Part shown: piece after piece, positions 1-9,425 of the stretch
Layout: each line of letters starts with the position of its first letter
Numbering within the stretch: position 1 is the stretch's first letter
Assembly (NCBI RefSeq): GCF_051628905.1
Contig: NZ_CP157575.1
Coordinates: forward strand, 1,612,001-1,676,000
Length of the DNA: 64,000 nt
DNA from: Asaia sp037151935
Lineage (GTDB): Bacteria > Pseudomonadota > Alphaproteobacteria > Acetobacterales > Acetobacteraceae
Direction of reading: 5' to 3'
Program-made: the position numbers and the translations under genes
The notes under the pieces: model-generated
Told to the model about the DNA's origin: nothing
The model's database searches: none
The model's input: only the letters and a program-made list of their open reading frames with translations

Positions 1-1453
1 CACTCGCATTGGCGAGTTGCGCCGCCCGCTCTATCTCGGCCTGTGTCGCGCCGGGACGGGCATAGGCAATGTTTTCGGCCAGCGAGCGATGAAACAGCAT
101 CGGTTCCTGCGGCACGATTGCGATGCGCGCTCGAAGCGACTCCTGCGTGACGTCGCGCACACTGACATCATCGATCAGCACGCGCCCTTCATTCGTATCG
201 TAGAGGCGCTGTATGAGCTTGGTGAAGGTTGTCTTGCCAGACCCGCTAGGCCCCACCAGCGCCACACGCGACCCGGGCTCGATCGAGACATCGAGATTTT
301 CGTAGAGTGGCGTGTCCTGACCGGCATACTGGAAGGTCACGTTTTCAAAACGCACGCGTCCCTTTGTAAACGCTGCTTTCTTGGCGCCCTTGCTATCCTG
401 GACGCCCGGCGCCTGATCGAAAATCGCGACCAGCTCTTCCATTTCGTTTACCGAACGCTGGACCTGACTGACCTGTTGGCCCAGATCGCGGAGATAACCC
501 TGCACCAGAAAGACCATGGTCAACACATAGGCCACGTCACCGGGGCCAGCCTTGCCCTGCCACCATTGCCAGACAATCAGCGCGACCAGCAGCATACGCA
601 TTGCCAGCGAGGCCAGACCCTGAAGATTGGCGCTGTTGGTGCCCCTGATCCAGGTACGCGACGTACGGCCGCTCCAGGCTTTCAGGGCGCGGCTCAGACG
701 ACGCTCTTCGCGACGCTCCGCCCCGAATGCCTTGACCACGGCGTTGCACGTCACAGCGTCGGCGATCGCCGCGCCCACTTTCGTGTCCCAGCGATTAGCC
801 GCCCGCGCCGAGGGCGCGACATAGCGCAAGGTGAGCACGACAGAGAGCCATGTGAACAGCACAACCGAAAGAGCAAGAACGGCGCCCATGAACGGCGAGT
901 GCCAGGCCAGCACCAGTGTGGTCCCGGTCAGGACCAGAACCTCAGGCGCGATCAGCAGAAGCAGCGTATCGTCCAGCGTGTCGATGGCCCACATGCCACG
1001 CGTCAGCTTGCGCACCGTGGAGCCCGCAAAATTATTGGCGTGCCAGTCGGTCGAAAAGCGCTGCACCCGCGCAAAGCCCTGAGACAGGGCACGCTGCATG
1101 ATGGCCAAGCTCAGATGGGTGATACCGAGATAGGAAGACCGGCGTCCGAGCAGCCCGACCAGCCCCAGCGCGATCAGCCCGCCCACCATCAGCAGGGCGT
1201 CGTTGCGCAGCGCGAGTTGGCCCGAATCATGCGGAGCCCCGCCCGCATGGCTCGAAATATCGGTCACGAGGCGCCCCGAAAGCACCGGGGTTGCGACATC
1301 CGCAATCGTAGCCAGCGCGATGCCCATGAGGGTGCGCGTCAGAAAGGCCGGATGCTCCAACCAGCGGCGCATGACAAAGCGCACGATATCGACAAAGGCA
1401 ATGTCGCGTTGTTTCTCACCCTTATTCGGGGCGCTCTGGTCGGTATCGGACAC
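1..1453 (-). CDS. ABC exporter, fused membrane and ATPase domains (3' part missing)
   Basis: Half-size ABC exporter of the multidrug/lipid type, which would pump a substrate across the inner membrane as a dimer. The gene runs off the left edge, so the C-terminus is absent. The visible part has a six-helix membrane domain (about residues 20-320), then an ATPase domain with Walker A GPSGSGKTTF and Q-loop VPQEP; the LSGGQ signature and Walker B lie outside the window. A GTG at 1453 preceded by GGAGGAG at good spacing is the preferred start; an in-frame ATG at 1495 would add 14 residues. It is divergent from nth. Substrate unknown. Confidence 0.88.
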   Translation of the reverse strand, partial: MSDTDQSAPNKGEKQRDIAFVDIVRFVMRRWLEHPAFLTRTLMGIALATIADVATPVLSGRLVTDISSHAGGAPHDSGQLALRNDALLMVGGLIALGLVGLLGRRSSYLGITHLSLAIMQRALSQGFARVQRFSTDWHANNFAGSTVRKLTRGMWAIDTLDDTLLLLIAPEVLVLTGTTLVLAWHSPFMGAVLALSVVLFTWLSVVLTLRYVAPSARAANRWDTKVGAAIADAVTCNAVVKAFGAERREERRLSRALKAWSGRTSRTWIRGTNSANLQGLASLAMRMLLVALIVWQWWQGKAGPGDVAYVLTMVFLVQGYLRDLGQQVSQVQRSVNEMEELVAIFDQAPGVQDSKGAKKAAFTKGRVRFENVTFQYAGQDTPLYENLDVSIEPGSRVALVGPSGSGKTTFTKLIQRLYDTNEGRVLIDDVSVRDVTQESLRARIAIVPQEPMLFHRSLAENIAYARPGATQAEIERAAQLANAS

Positions 1454-1545
1454 GAAAGAAAGCTCCTCCGCCGGATGATGCGACCGGGCGGGCATACTGG
1501 AAGTCTTGATCGGGAAGCGCCTATTGTGGGGACTCAGGCGCTCTT

Positions 1546-2256
1546 ATGCAACATGACGAAACGGTTCTGATGTCTCTTCCTTCGGCCAAACGGGCCATGA
1601 CACGTGCGCAGGCGCGCGATTTCATTACCTTGCTCGCCGAGGCAAATCCCGATGCCGAGAGCGAACTCGACTATAGCGATGCTTTCTCGCTTCTGGTCGC
1701 GGTGGTGCTTTCGGCGCAGGCGACCGATAAATCGGTCAACAAGGTCACGGCGGGACTCTTTGCCGACGCACCCGATCCGGCCGCGATGGTCGCGCTCGGT
1801 GAAGAGGGTATTGCTGCGCATATACGTACCATCGGGCTGTGGCGCGCCAAGGCGAAGAACGTTCTCAAACTCTCCGAACAGCTTCTGGCCCTGCACGAGG
1901 GAAACGTCCCCGCCGACCGAGCCGCACTGGAGGCCCTGGCAGGGGTGGGGCGCAAAACGGCCAGCGTGGTGCTCAATGTCATGTTCGGCGAAAGCGCCAT
2001 GGCGGTCGATACGCATATCTTCAGGCTGGGCAATCGCACTGGGCTGGCACCCGGCAAGACCACAAGGGCTGTCGAAGATGGGCTGATCAAGCGCATTCCG
2101 CCGGACATGCTGCGCCCGTCGCATCACTGGCTCATTCTGCATGGGCGCTATGTCTGCAAGGCACGCAGCCCCGAATGCTGGCGCTGCGTTGCCTTCACGC
2201 CTTGTCTTTTCCCGCTCAAGACCCAGATTCTGGATCGAAAAGGAGAGCTTGCATGA
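1546..2256 (+). CDS. nth: endonuclease III
   Basis: DNA glycosylase/AP lyase that removes oxidised pyrimidines in base excision repair. The helix-hairpin-helix ALAGVGRKTASVV carries the catalytic lysine, the catalytic aspartate is in VDTHIFRLGNR, and the C-terminus has a complete 4Fe-4S loop (C-x6-C-x2-C-x5-C, starting CKARSPEC). Length (236 aa) is a little above the usual 210-220. An in-frame ATG at 1570 is an equally plausible start because neither has a strong ribosome binding site. The stop codon overlaps the next gene's start (ATGA), so the two are probably translationally coupled. Confidence 0.95.
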   Translation: MQHDETVLMSLPSAKRAMTRAQARDFITLLAEANPDAESELDYSDAFSLLVAVVLSAQATDKSVNKVTAGLFADAPDPAAMVALGEEGIAAHIRTIGLWRAKAKNVLKLSEQLLALHEGNVPADRAALEALAGVGRKTASVVLNVMFGESAMAVDTHIFRLGNRTGLAPGKTTRAVEDGLIKRIPPDMLRPSHHWLILHGRYVCKARSPECWRCVAFTPCLFPLKTQILDRKGELA

Positions 2257-2540
2257 GCACGTATATCGTTTTTACCCGTGAAGAGATGCTGAACCCCGAG
2301 GAGATGGCGACCTATTCGCGCCTCGTCCACGATACTTTCAAGGGCCATCCGATCAAGATTCTGGCGGCCTATGGCGCACAGCAGGCTCTCGAAGGGTCTG
2401 AACCCGAAGGCGTCGTACTGGTCGAATTCCCCGATCGTGAGGCAGCGCTCGCCTGGTATGACGGCGACGCGTATCGCAAGGTTCGCGAGCATCGCTTTCT
2501 GGGCGCCAAATATCGCGCCACGCTCGTCGAAGGCGTCTGA
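2253..2540 (+). CDS. DUF1330 / YciI-like small protein
   Basis: Small soluble protein of 95 aa with the DUF1330 ferredoxin-like alpha/beta pattern: an N-terminal strand STYIVFTRE, the central VVLVEFPDREAALAWYDG, then the terminal AYRKVREHRFLGAKYRATL. Family members are dimeric and mostly without proven activity. The start is set by AAGGAGAG eight bases upstream and by the ATGA overlap with nth. It is the last gene of the nth pair, followed by a palindrome at 2559-2581. Family assignment is by pattern; function unknown. Confidence 0.8.
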   Translation: MSTYIVFTREEMLNPEEMATYSRLVHDTFKGHPIKILAAYGAQQALEGSEPEGVVLVEFPDREAALAWYDGDAYRKVREHRFLGAKYRATLVEGV

Positions 2541-2558
2541 ACGCTCTTGCGCAGAAAG

Positions 2559-2581
2559 TCTCTCCGATCCGATCGGAGAGA
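2559..2581 (+). terminator. palindrome after the nth-DUF1330 pair
   Basis: Perfect 11-bp inverted repeat TCTCTCCGATC / GATCGGAGAGA separated by one base, 18 bp after the stop codon. There is no T-run, so it could be an mRNA 3' stabiliser or a Rho-assisted end rather than a classical terminator. Confidence 0.45.
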
Positions 2582-2940
2582 CGATTCAAGCAAAGCGCTA
2601 AACAGCCTGATCAAGCTCGCTTTTTACTCAGGGCTCGGCAAGGCTGAAGCGAGAAAGCAGCTCCGGGCGCAGCGATAAAATCTCGTGGCAATACCGCTCA
2701 AGTCTTTGAGAAGGGCAAACACATTCCCGACCTTATTCTCCGGGGATAACGCGCCTCTCCATGCCGCATAAGCCTGTTGAGGCTCCTGACTGACAGGATT
2801 TGAGGGTCGATCCGGCCTACGGCGAACACCCGCCGGATTTACTGATTGTCATAGTCACGATCCTCAATCACGTTTCGTGCGTAAAACTGGTAAGGACTGC
2901 AAGCGGCCTCGCCCCTGCGATCGCTCCTGTAGCATTGGAT

Positions 2941-2969
2941 TAAAAACCAGCGCCGGGCGACCGGCGCTG
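2941..2969 (-). terminator. intrinsic terminator for the adhesin operon
   Basis: A 9-bp perfect stem CAGCGCCGG / CCGGCGCTG with a 4-base loop. Read on the minus strand it is followed by GGTTTTTA. It lies 3' of the adhesin gene and fits Rho-independent termination of the heptosyltransferase-adhesin transcript. Confidence 0.8.
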
Positions 2970-3189
2970 CCACACAGCTTACGCTTACAATTCCAGGCCG
3001 GTGTCGATACTTACGAACCTACGCGCAGGATCCTCTTGCTGAGCAACTGAACGCCCGGCGACACGCCATCAAAAAACAGCCGTTCACCCTCAGTCTTCAG
3101 ATCACGTCGCACCGGCCTCTTAAGAAATTCCAATCTCGGATCATCGTCACCCTACCTGGGTTACCTGCAATGCAGGGTGACGGGGGCCT

Positions 3190-6100
3190 TCACGCCACCT
3201 CGGACCCGACGCCTAACCGATACGCCGCCATGACCGGGTGATCACTTGCGTCGTCCTCGAGCAGATACGGCCCACAGGCCGCGATCTCAATGCTGAGAAT
3301 TCCGACACTATCGGGATCGCGCTTGCCAAGTGCGATGTGAGCCGCGCCTTTGGTCCAGCGCAGAGCTCGATTTTCGTCGGGGTACCAACCTTCCAGTGGG
3401 CGCGACTGAAGATGAGATGAAATTTTTCGTTGTGTTGTCGCGTCGTAAAGGGAGATTTCGCCAACCAGAACGCCCAGCATACGCCGGTCATCGCAGAACG
3501 GCCCGATCGCGTCGCTCGGCCGCGACGACCGTGAGCAAAGGATAAGCTGCTCGACACCTGCTGGCACTCTGAACACGTGACGTGTTCCGGCAACCCGCAG
3601 TGCTTCGAGCTTCTCACCCCCAGCAGTAAGGAGATGAAGTGCCGGATCGCTTGTCACAGGATGCGCTAGGGCGGCCTGCCCTTCATCTCGGCTCAGTATC
3701 TGCCGGTAGAGAGGTTCGACAAAAGCCTGGGTCGTATCCAGCGGGGCCGCAGCATCATTTGCCCAGCTCTTCGCCCGAAACACGTCGCCAACACGCATGA
3801 CATTTCCTTCCCGGCGGAAAGCAGCCTGATGGAAACTCGCACGATTGCCGGTATCCAGATAGCTCTCGGTCATGACCCCGTTGGCAGAGATCACGGCATG
3901 CTCTTCCGTCTCGATATGAAAGTAATCATACTCCTCGATGGAGGTATCGTAGAAGATCGTCCTACCATTAACGAGCATCCGCACGGGGACAAAGCAGCCA
4001 TTGAGAAACAGGCAATGTTCAGCCGTGATAAGCAGATCCTGGTTCGGAACGTTTTCCGCAATGGCGTTCTTGCAGATGCGAACCGGATATCCTGCCAGAT
4101 CAGGCTTGCAACCCTGTCTGACGCGATGATGACGCGATCCTATCCAGTTGAGCGGTGCCACATCCTGAACCCCGTCACGCCACACATGCACCATGTCGCC
4201 AACCTTCAGGGCCTCGACCGCAACCGGGCCATTCGGAGTGCTGATAAGCGATCCAGCCAGGAAGCAGACGAGAAGCAGGTATCCCGACCCGGTCGGCTCC
4301 TCAATGAATGCCCCACCCTGCCCATTATAATCGCTATTGGCCAATGTGACGGTAGCCACAGCCTTGCCAGCGCTTAGGACGGTCAGTGTATTGCCCACTA
4401 CCGTTGTCGTGTAGGCATCATTGCCTGCCATGAGTTCGGGGAAATAGAGATAGCTGCCCGATTGAAGGGAGGCGTTCATGACGCGCGTCAGCGACCCGTC
4501 GGAGAGCGAGCCATCCACAACCAGCGTTCCGCCAGACTGGATCGTCACCCGGCTTAGCGTGGTGCCGCTGGCAACTGCGCTGCCGCCAGCTGACACGATG
4601 ACATCGCCTAGCAGCTTGCCCGCAGAGGAAGCGATCGTCACATTCGTGGCGATCCCACCGGAGGAAACATAGACATTGCCGCCCGACAAGGTCAGATTCG
4701 ACAGAACGTTCCCCCCTTGCGGGCCAACCATGGCGATCGCGCTACCCCCCTGAAGAATGGTAACGACACCCCCCGGATTGGCGAGGCTGTTGATGATGGT
4801 TCCGCCTGCGCTGACATTGACGACACCACCGCTATTGATGGCCCAATCGACCGCGACGCCGCCATTGATATTGGCACTCCCCCCGGCATCCACGAGCGCG
4901 CCATAAGCCGTACCACCATTGACGTTGAGCTCGCCCTGAGCACTGACATAGCTGCTTGTCGCTGACCCGCCCATGACGACCTGAATGCCGTAGCGCCCGA
5001 TCTGCGTCGCATTGGCCACACCTCCGGCAAGCACATTCTCGACGCCGCATGTATTGCTGTCGGAACCGGTCAGGACCGTACCCGACGTGGTCCCTCCTGA
5101 TGCCACATTCAGAATCGCGGCTTTGCCCGACACCGTGGCATTCTGGATGATGCTCCCCGCGCTCGTGAAAACCGTCATACTTGTGGTGATAGCGATATTC
5201 GACGTGACGTTGCCGGAGCCTACCAGGCTGGCACTCGCCCCTTGAAGGAAGGTAACGTTTGCCAGATCGGTCGAATGGGTGGTCGAGAGAGTTGCACCCG
5301 CGCTGAAGGTGGCGCTTGCGCCTGGCGCTACATTGATATCGGTTACCACTCCGCCCTGCGAAACAAAGAGCGCACCCGCGCTCCCTCCAGCCGTGCCGCT
5401 GACCGTCACGTTGGATGCCGCGCCTCCATCAAGGATTACTGCGGACCCCCCATGATCAAGAATGAGATCGGAGGCGATGCCGCCATTACTTACAGTTTCC
5501 ACACCACCATTGCGTACGATCGTACCAATGGACTTGGCGCCTCTAAAGACTACTTCCTTACCATAGCGGTCGATAATGCTGCCATTGGCAACACCACCAT
5601 CCATGACGTTGATCGTCCCGATACCATCAGATTGCAGAAGCCCCCCACCAGAGCCTCTGGCCGTCACGCCAGAGAGAATACCTCCCGATACGGCAATGAC
5701 TGAGGCGCCTAGTCCGGACACAACGCCGCCCGACATGAGGCCACCCCCGCCAACCATCACATTTGCGCCGTTTGTGACCGTATTGTTGAGCGCGGTGCCA
5801 CCGGAAGAGACGGTCTGTACGCCCCCCGAGGAAACCACCGTATTGAGCGCGACCCCCAAGCCAGTCACATCCTCCTTGCCACCGGCAAGAATGGTCGTCG
5901 ACTGCGTGGTGCCGTTATTGACGATGATCGTGCCACTGCCACTGACGCTGGCATTGGCGCCGTTATCGATAACAGGATTATAGGCAGTGCCCCCATTGAC
6001 GCCCAGCGTTCCGCCCACGAGCACATGGGCCGTATCGAGCGTCCCTCCCGTCTGTGAGATCGTTCCACCTGACTGGATTGTTGCGGATGTCGTGACACCG

Positions 6101-7302
6101 CCGGAGAGAGAAAACTTGCCCCCGTTACCAATGACAGGTTGGAAAGCAGAGGCCCCTGCCAGCACGATCGCCGACCCGTTGGCAGCGAGGGTCATACCCG
6201 AAGCGACACCACCCGATGATACCATCATCAGGCCGCCATTCTGCACCCTGTCATCTATCGTGACGCCTCCGGCGCGGACATTGATCTGCCCGTAACCATT
6301 GACGATGTTGTCCCGTGCCACACCCCCGTTGGACACATTCAACGTGCCAACCCCGACAGGTGTCAGGCCGAAAGCCGAGGCTCCGCTCAGGGTAAGCCCG
6401 ACAGCGCTCCCACCCGATTGAAGCGTGACCACGGCGTTCATTCCGGATACGAGGCCACCTGAGACCACGCCATTGAGGCTGACCATGACAGTGGCGCTCG
6501 AAGTGACCGTGTTCCCAAGCGCGGTACCGCCAGAGATGACCTTCTGGACTCCCCCGGAAGAAATAACCGTGTTGAGCGCGACCGCTGAGTTGGTAATCAC
6601 AGTCGAGCCCCCGGCCGACAAGGCCAGATCCTGTATCGCGATCCCGTCGGCAATGAGCGTTCCGGCGCCGGTGACGACAGCAGTCGCACCGGTCTCGACG
6701 ATCGGATTATAGCTCGTGCCGCCGGTCACGTTCAGCGCGCCCTGAGCCCTGATCGTGGCGCCACTCACGAGGCCACCCGACTGGTTGAGCGCGCCGCCTG
6801 CCTTGACAACATCGTCGAGGCTCGTGCCGCCTGCCTGAACGCTCAACGTTCCGGCAATCTGGTTTTCCTGACTCGCACCACCCGAATTGATTGTGGTGCC
6901 AGCCTTGGCCAGTATCTGCGTCTGCGTCAGCGTACCACCCGAGGCGACCATTGCCGTACCGCCCGACGACACGGTGTTGCCGATAGCAATGCCGGCATTG
7001 CCCACATAAAGCGATCCGCCAGAGCCAATGGTGACGTTGAGACTCGACCCGGCGGAAGTAATCTCTGTCGATCCCGAAGCGATAGTCGCCATGCCGCCCA
7101 GCGCGACCTGTGTGTTGATGGCGGTGCCGCCTGAATAGACGGGGATGACAAGATTGAGACCCCACGCGCCATCGACGGTCAGGGTCCCTGCACTTGCGAT
7201 CTGGGTGTTCGACACGGCGCCACCCGACACCCGGATTATGTCACCGGCTCCGGCGGAGAGATTGCTGGAGTTCTTGCCGAATCCTACGGTTGTAGTGGTC
7301 AT
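3190..7302 (-). CDS. strand-loop-strand repeat adhesin-like protein with C-terminal Hint domain
   Basis: Predicted surface or secreted protein of 1370 aa. Residues about 25-940 are imperfect ~19-residue AIDA-type repeats rich in Gly, Ser, Thr and Val (for example VVSSGGVQTVSSGGTALNN), the beta-helix passenger repeat that autotransporter heptosyltransferases modify. Residues about 1013-1165 form a Hint domain: candidate nucleophile C1013 in CFLAGSLISTPNG and the block-B TxxH in LLITAEHCLFLNG. The last ~200 residues are an extra domain of unknown role. There is no Sec signal peptide and no beta-barrel translocator, so export must use another route (type I-like is a guess). It starts 10 bp after the heptosyltransferase stop, with its own AAAGAGGT ribosome binding site. 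Confidence 0.88.
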   Translation of the reverse strand: MTTTTVGFGKNSSNLSAGAGDIIRVSGGAVSNTQIASAGTLTVDGAWGLNLVIPVYSGGTAINTQVALGGMATIASGSTEITSAGSSLNVTIGSGGSLYVGNAGIAIGNTVSSGGTAMVASGGTLTQTQILAKAGTTINSGGASQENQIAGTLSVQAGGTSLDDVVKAGGALNQSGGLVSGATIRAQGALNVTGGTSYNPIVETGATAVVTGAGTLIADGIAIQDLALSAGGSTVITNSAVALNTVISSGGVQKVISGGTALGNTVTSSATVMVSLNGVVSGGLVSGMNAVVTLQSGGSAVGLTLSGASAFGLTPVGVGTLNVSNGGVARDNIVNGYGQINVRAGGVTIDDRVQNGGLMMVSSGGVASGMTLAANGSAIVLAGASAFQPVIGNGGKFSLSGGVTTSATIQSGGTISQTGGTLDTAHVLVGGTLGVNGGTAYNPVIDNGANASVSGSGTIIVNNGTTQSTTILAGGKEDVTGLGVALNTVVSSGGVQTVSSGGTALNNTVTNGANVMVGGGGLMSGGVVSGLGASVIAVSGGILSGVTARGSGGGLLQSDGIGTINVMDGGVANGSIIDRYGKEVVFRGAKSIGTIVRNGGVETVSNGGIASDLILDHGGSAVILDGGAASNVTVSGTAGGSAGALFVSQGGVVTDINVAPGASATFSAGATLSTTHSTDLANVTFLQGASASLVGSGNVTSNIAITTSMTVFTSAGSIIQNATVSGKAAILNVASGGTTSGTVLTGSDSNTCGVENVLAGGVANATQIGRYGIQVVMGGSATSSYVSAQGELNVNGGTAYGALVDAGGSANINGGVAVDWAINSGGVVNVSAGGTIINSLANPGGVVTILQGGSAIAMVGPQGGNVLSNLTLSGGNVYVSSGGIATNVTIASSAGKLLGDVIVSAGGSAVASGTTLSRVTIQSGGTLVVDGSLSDGSLTRVMNASLQSGSYLYFPELMAGNDAYTTTVVGNTLTVLSAGKAVATVTLANSDYNGQGGAFIEEPTGSGYLLLVCFLAGSLISTPNGPVAVEALKVGDMVHVWRDGVQDVAPLNWIGSRHHRVRQGCKPDLAGYPVRICKNAIAENVPNQDLLITAEHCLFLNGCFVPVRMLVNGRTIFYDTSIEEYDYFHIETEEHAVISANGVMTESYLDTGNRASFHQAAFRREGNVMRVGDVFRAKSWANDAAAPLDTTQAFVEPLYRQILSRDEGQAALAHPVTSDPALHLLTAGGEKLEALRVAGTRHVFRVPAGVEQLILCSRSSRPSDAIGPFCDDRRMLGVLVGEISLYDATTQRKISSHLQSRPLEGWYPDENRALRWTKGAAHIALGKRDPDSVGILSIEIAACGPYLLEDDASDHPVMAAYRLGVGSEVA
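4480..7230 (-). repeat. tandem strand-loop-strand (AIDA-type) coding repeats
   Basis: Degenerate tandem repeats of about 57 bp coding ~19-residue units with a recurring GGxAxxxxVxxGGxxxV pattern. Units differ enough that the DNA is not a simple satellite, but blocks such as NTVVSSGGVQTVSSGGTAL recur closely, allowing copy-number change by recombination. Confidence 0.8.
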
Positions 7303-7312
7303 GCCTACCTCT

Positions 7313-8584
7313 TTATTTTTGTTTTGTGTTTTTGTTTTTCAGGTGAAGGGCGGCGTTCAGAACCTTGATCACATGACCGGGCGTAATGAGCCGCGTACAC
7401 TCGAATTGTCTCTCGGTATTCTTGTGACGAGGGCACCAGAGAAAATCATGGTGGTCGAATTTCTCGGTGGCGTCGTTCCAGCACGAATTGCACGCGTGCC
7501 AGTTGATCACCCTGAATTCGGTCTCGAATTCATTTGTTGGGTGCGTAAAACCGGAAATCATGACCACCGGCGTGCCGCTCGCCCAGGCGAGCCAGGAAAG
7601 ACCGGAAGAGAGCCCCACGAAGGCGCTGGCATGGCGAAGCCACCGCACGCGCTCGCTCAGAGGCCGGTCGCCTGTCTGGTCCTCCGCACCGTGAGGAATA
7701 CGGTTCCACATGATCCCGGCGCCGTAGAAGGGCGACTTGTCGATACAGATGACGCGATATCCCTGCGCGAGCGCCCAACTGACAAGAGAGAGCCATCCCT
7801 CCGGGTTGTTCCAGTATTTGCACTGGGTGCTCGCCTGGGTAGCGATGCAGATATATGGCCCGTCTATCGGTGGCGTATCCATCTCGGCAGCAGAAACGAC
7901 CGGACGAATTTCTTCGGGCGTGACGCCGAGGATATAGGCGGCCGTCTTGTGCAACCCGACCTGACGAAAATCAGTGGGCTGATTCAGGAAGTCCGGATCG
8001 TCAAAAAAAAGACCGAGAGAATAGCTCGCATACGCGTCATCCATGATGGCGCAGTCGCGTGCCTCTTCAAGCGTGAGAAAACGGATCTCGGGGTAATTAT
8101 CCGCCAGAAGCGCAATAAGCGAGGCGTCCATGATACAGACGACCGTTGCACGGTGTATTTCGCCAAAACGTGCGGCGTAGGGAAACCAGGCCAGAGCGTC
8201 GCCTAATGTGCTGACAGGCATCTGGATGACAACGACTTTTCCGGTGCAGTTATAGGCGTGACTGAGCACTTCCGATCTGGCACCTGTCTCATCGACTTCT
8301 TCGACAAGGATATGAAAGCGGTTGAAATAACGCTTGGTCGAGGTGATGGAGCTGCCACGCGAGCGATGGCAGAAAATGACGTTGCCGCTATCGAGATCGC
8401 TGAGCGTCAGGCACCATTCCCCGGTTCCGCGCGCGGGGAGGCTGACACGGGCGCCCGCGTTGAAGTCGAAGCGTATGCCGGAACTATGGGCAACGGTCGG
8501 TACGGTTGAGGGGGGCAGGTAACAACTGAGCAAGGGCGGCTCAGACGCCGCCTGCTTATCGATAACCTGTTCATCTGTGCCCAT
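7313..8584 (-). CDS. autotransporter-type protein O-heptosyltransferase (Aah/TibC family)
   Basis: Predicted cytoplasmic glycosyltransferase of 423 aa that would transfer heptose from an ADP-heptose donor to Ser/Thr of strand-loop-strand repeats. A GT9-like Rossmann fold is visible (VVVIQMPVSTLGDALAWFPY; FVGLSSGLSWLAWASGTPVV), and near the C-terminus there are four cysteines C365-x2-C368-x15-C384-x11-C396, matching the iron-finger known in TibC-type enzymes. It lies directly upstream of the repeat protein, the same order as aah-aidA and tibC-tibA. The family is clear; the actual sugar is inferred. Confidence 0.88.
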   Translation of the reverse strand: MGTDEQVIDKQAASEPPLLSCYLPPSTVPTVAHSSGIRFDFNAGARVSLPARGTGEWCLTLSDLDSGNVIFCHRSRGSSITSTKRYFNRFHILVEEVDETGARSEVLSHAYNCTGKVVVIQMPVSTLGDALAWFPYAARFGEIHRATVVCIMDASLIALLADNYPEIRFLTLEEARDCAIMDDAYASYSLGLFFDDPDFLNQPTDFRQVGLHKTAAYILGVTPEEIRPVVSAAEMDTPPIDGPYICIATQASTQCKYWNNPEGWLSLVSWALAQGYRVICIDKSPFYGAGIMWNRIPHGAEDQTGDRPLSERVRWLRHASAFVGLSSGLSWLAWASGTPVVMISGFTHPTNEFETEFRVINWHACNSCWNDATEKFDHHDFLWCPRHKNTERQFECTRLITPGHVIKVLNAALHLKNKNTKQK

Positions 8585-9425
8585 GACTTCTTTTTCATCC
8601 GGATGGTGCTTTTATTGGCCATGCCGTGTCCTGCGTTCCTCGCCATAGGGAATGACCGCGATGACACGCTCCAGATCCAGATACGAAGGCGGCAGCCTAC
8701 GCGGACGCGGCAAAAGCCTAACGAGACATCACGGTTGCGTGTGTCGGGAACCTAAGTGAAAAGCGGCGCACCACGTGCAGGGGACAAAACGCGCGGTCAT
8801 GAAGCCGTCAGTGGCCAAGGGCCTGAGGGCTGACTTACCGAAGCGTGTCGCGCGACCTGGGGGAACGGTTCGGCACTGAGTGCGGCGCCCCTCGCCGCTC
8901 TCAGGATCATGTTGAACGCGCCGGTTTTCAGACAGAAACACCGGGCAGGATAATGACTCCCGATGGCTACCGATCGTGAGCTGCGCGAGCAAAATCGAAA
9001 CAGCGCGACGCGATCTGGCGATCAGCGGCAATGACGCCTGCCACCCGATATCCGGTTCGAGCACGGCGATTTGCAGCCAACACTTCATGCACCGGGGCTC
9101 GGCCCAGCTGTATCTTGTCGGATGTTCCCCCTGCGGGACGATGCCGGGATGGCCTACCGGGCAATACCGGCAATGAGTCCGCGTCGAACCGGATCCTGAT
9201 GGCCTCGTGAGCCTTATCGGCTCGCGTCACGAGGCATCACCAGCAATCGGTCTGCTCGTCGGTTTTCGCGCCCGGACCGAATGCGTTGCGCGCGGAGCCG
9301 CGCCATTTTGCCGGAGGCGATACTGAAGTTATCGTCACCCGCGCCCCGGACAGGCTGCGACTGCCTAGAAAAACTGCGCCTAGCTCGTTGCCCAGAGACG
9401 TTCCCATAAAAATTAACTGAAATAA
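8585..9425. other. gene-poor stretch upstream of the heptosyltransferase
   Basis: No recognised gene in 841 bases. The minus strand keeps an open frame without ATG from about 9225 to 8729, whose translation has three CxxC pairs (CRYC, CMKC, CTWC). A short minus-strand frame ending near 8617 reads like a protein fragment (RLPPSYLDLERVIAVIPYGE). At 9202-9234 there is a long hairpin, GCCTCGT...ACGAGGC with an inner GAGCC/GGCTC stem. This could be decayed genes, a regulatory leader, or both; the promoter of the adhesin operon should lie in its left part. Confidence 0.5.

Larger units (their letters stand above)
2541..3189. other. gene-poor intergenic stretch
   Basis: No gene is recognised in these 650 bases. 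They hold a palindrome just after the nth-DUF1330 pair and a strong minus-strand terminator about 220 bp beyond the adhesin stop. The longest open frame on the minus strand is about 60 codons, starts without ATG and runs through the terminator hairpin, so it was not called. Confidence 0.6.

Noticed and set aside
17..1570. Long plus-strand open frame (517 codons) over the ABC transporter
   Set aside because: The opposite strand reads a clear ABC exporter with Walker A and Q-loop; the plus-strand translation has no recognisable domain.
2845..3023. Minus-strand frame of about 60 codons in the 2.5-3.2 kb gap
   Set aside because: It has only a GTG start without ribosome site and is read through a strong terminator hairpin; conservation would be needed to revive it.
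8600..8720. Protein-like fragment (RLPPSYLDLERVIAVIPYGE) on the minus strand
   Set aside because: Looked like part of an AlpA-type helix-turn-helix protein, but the frame is only 38 codons, lacks a start and could be chance.
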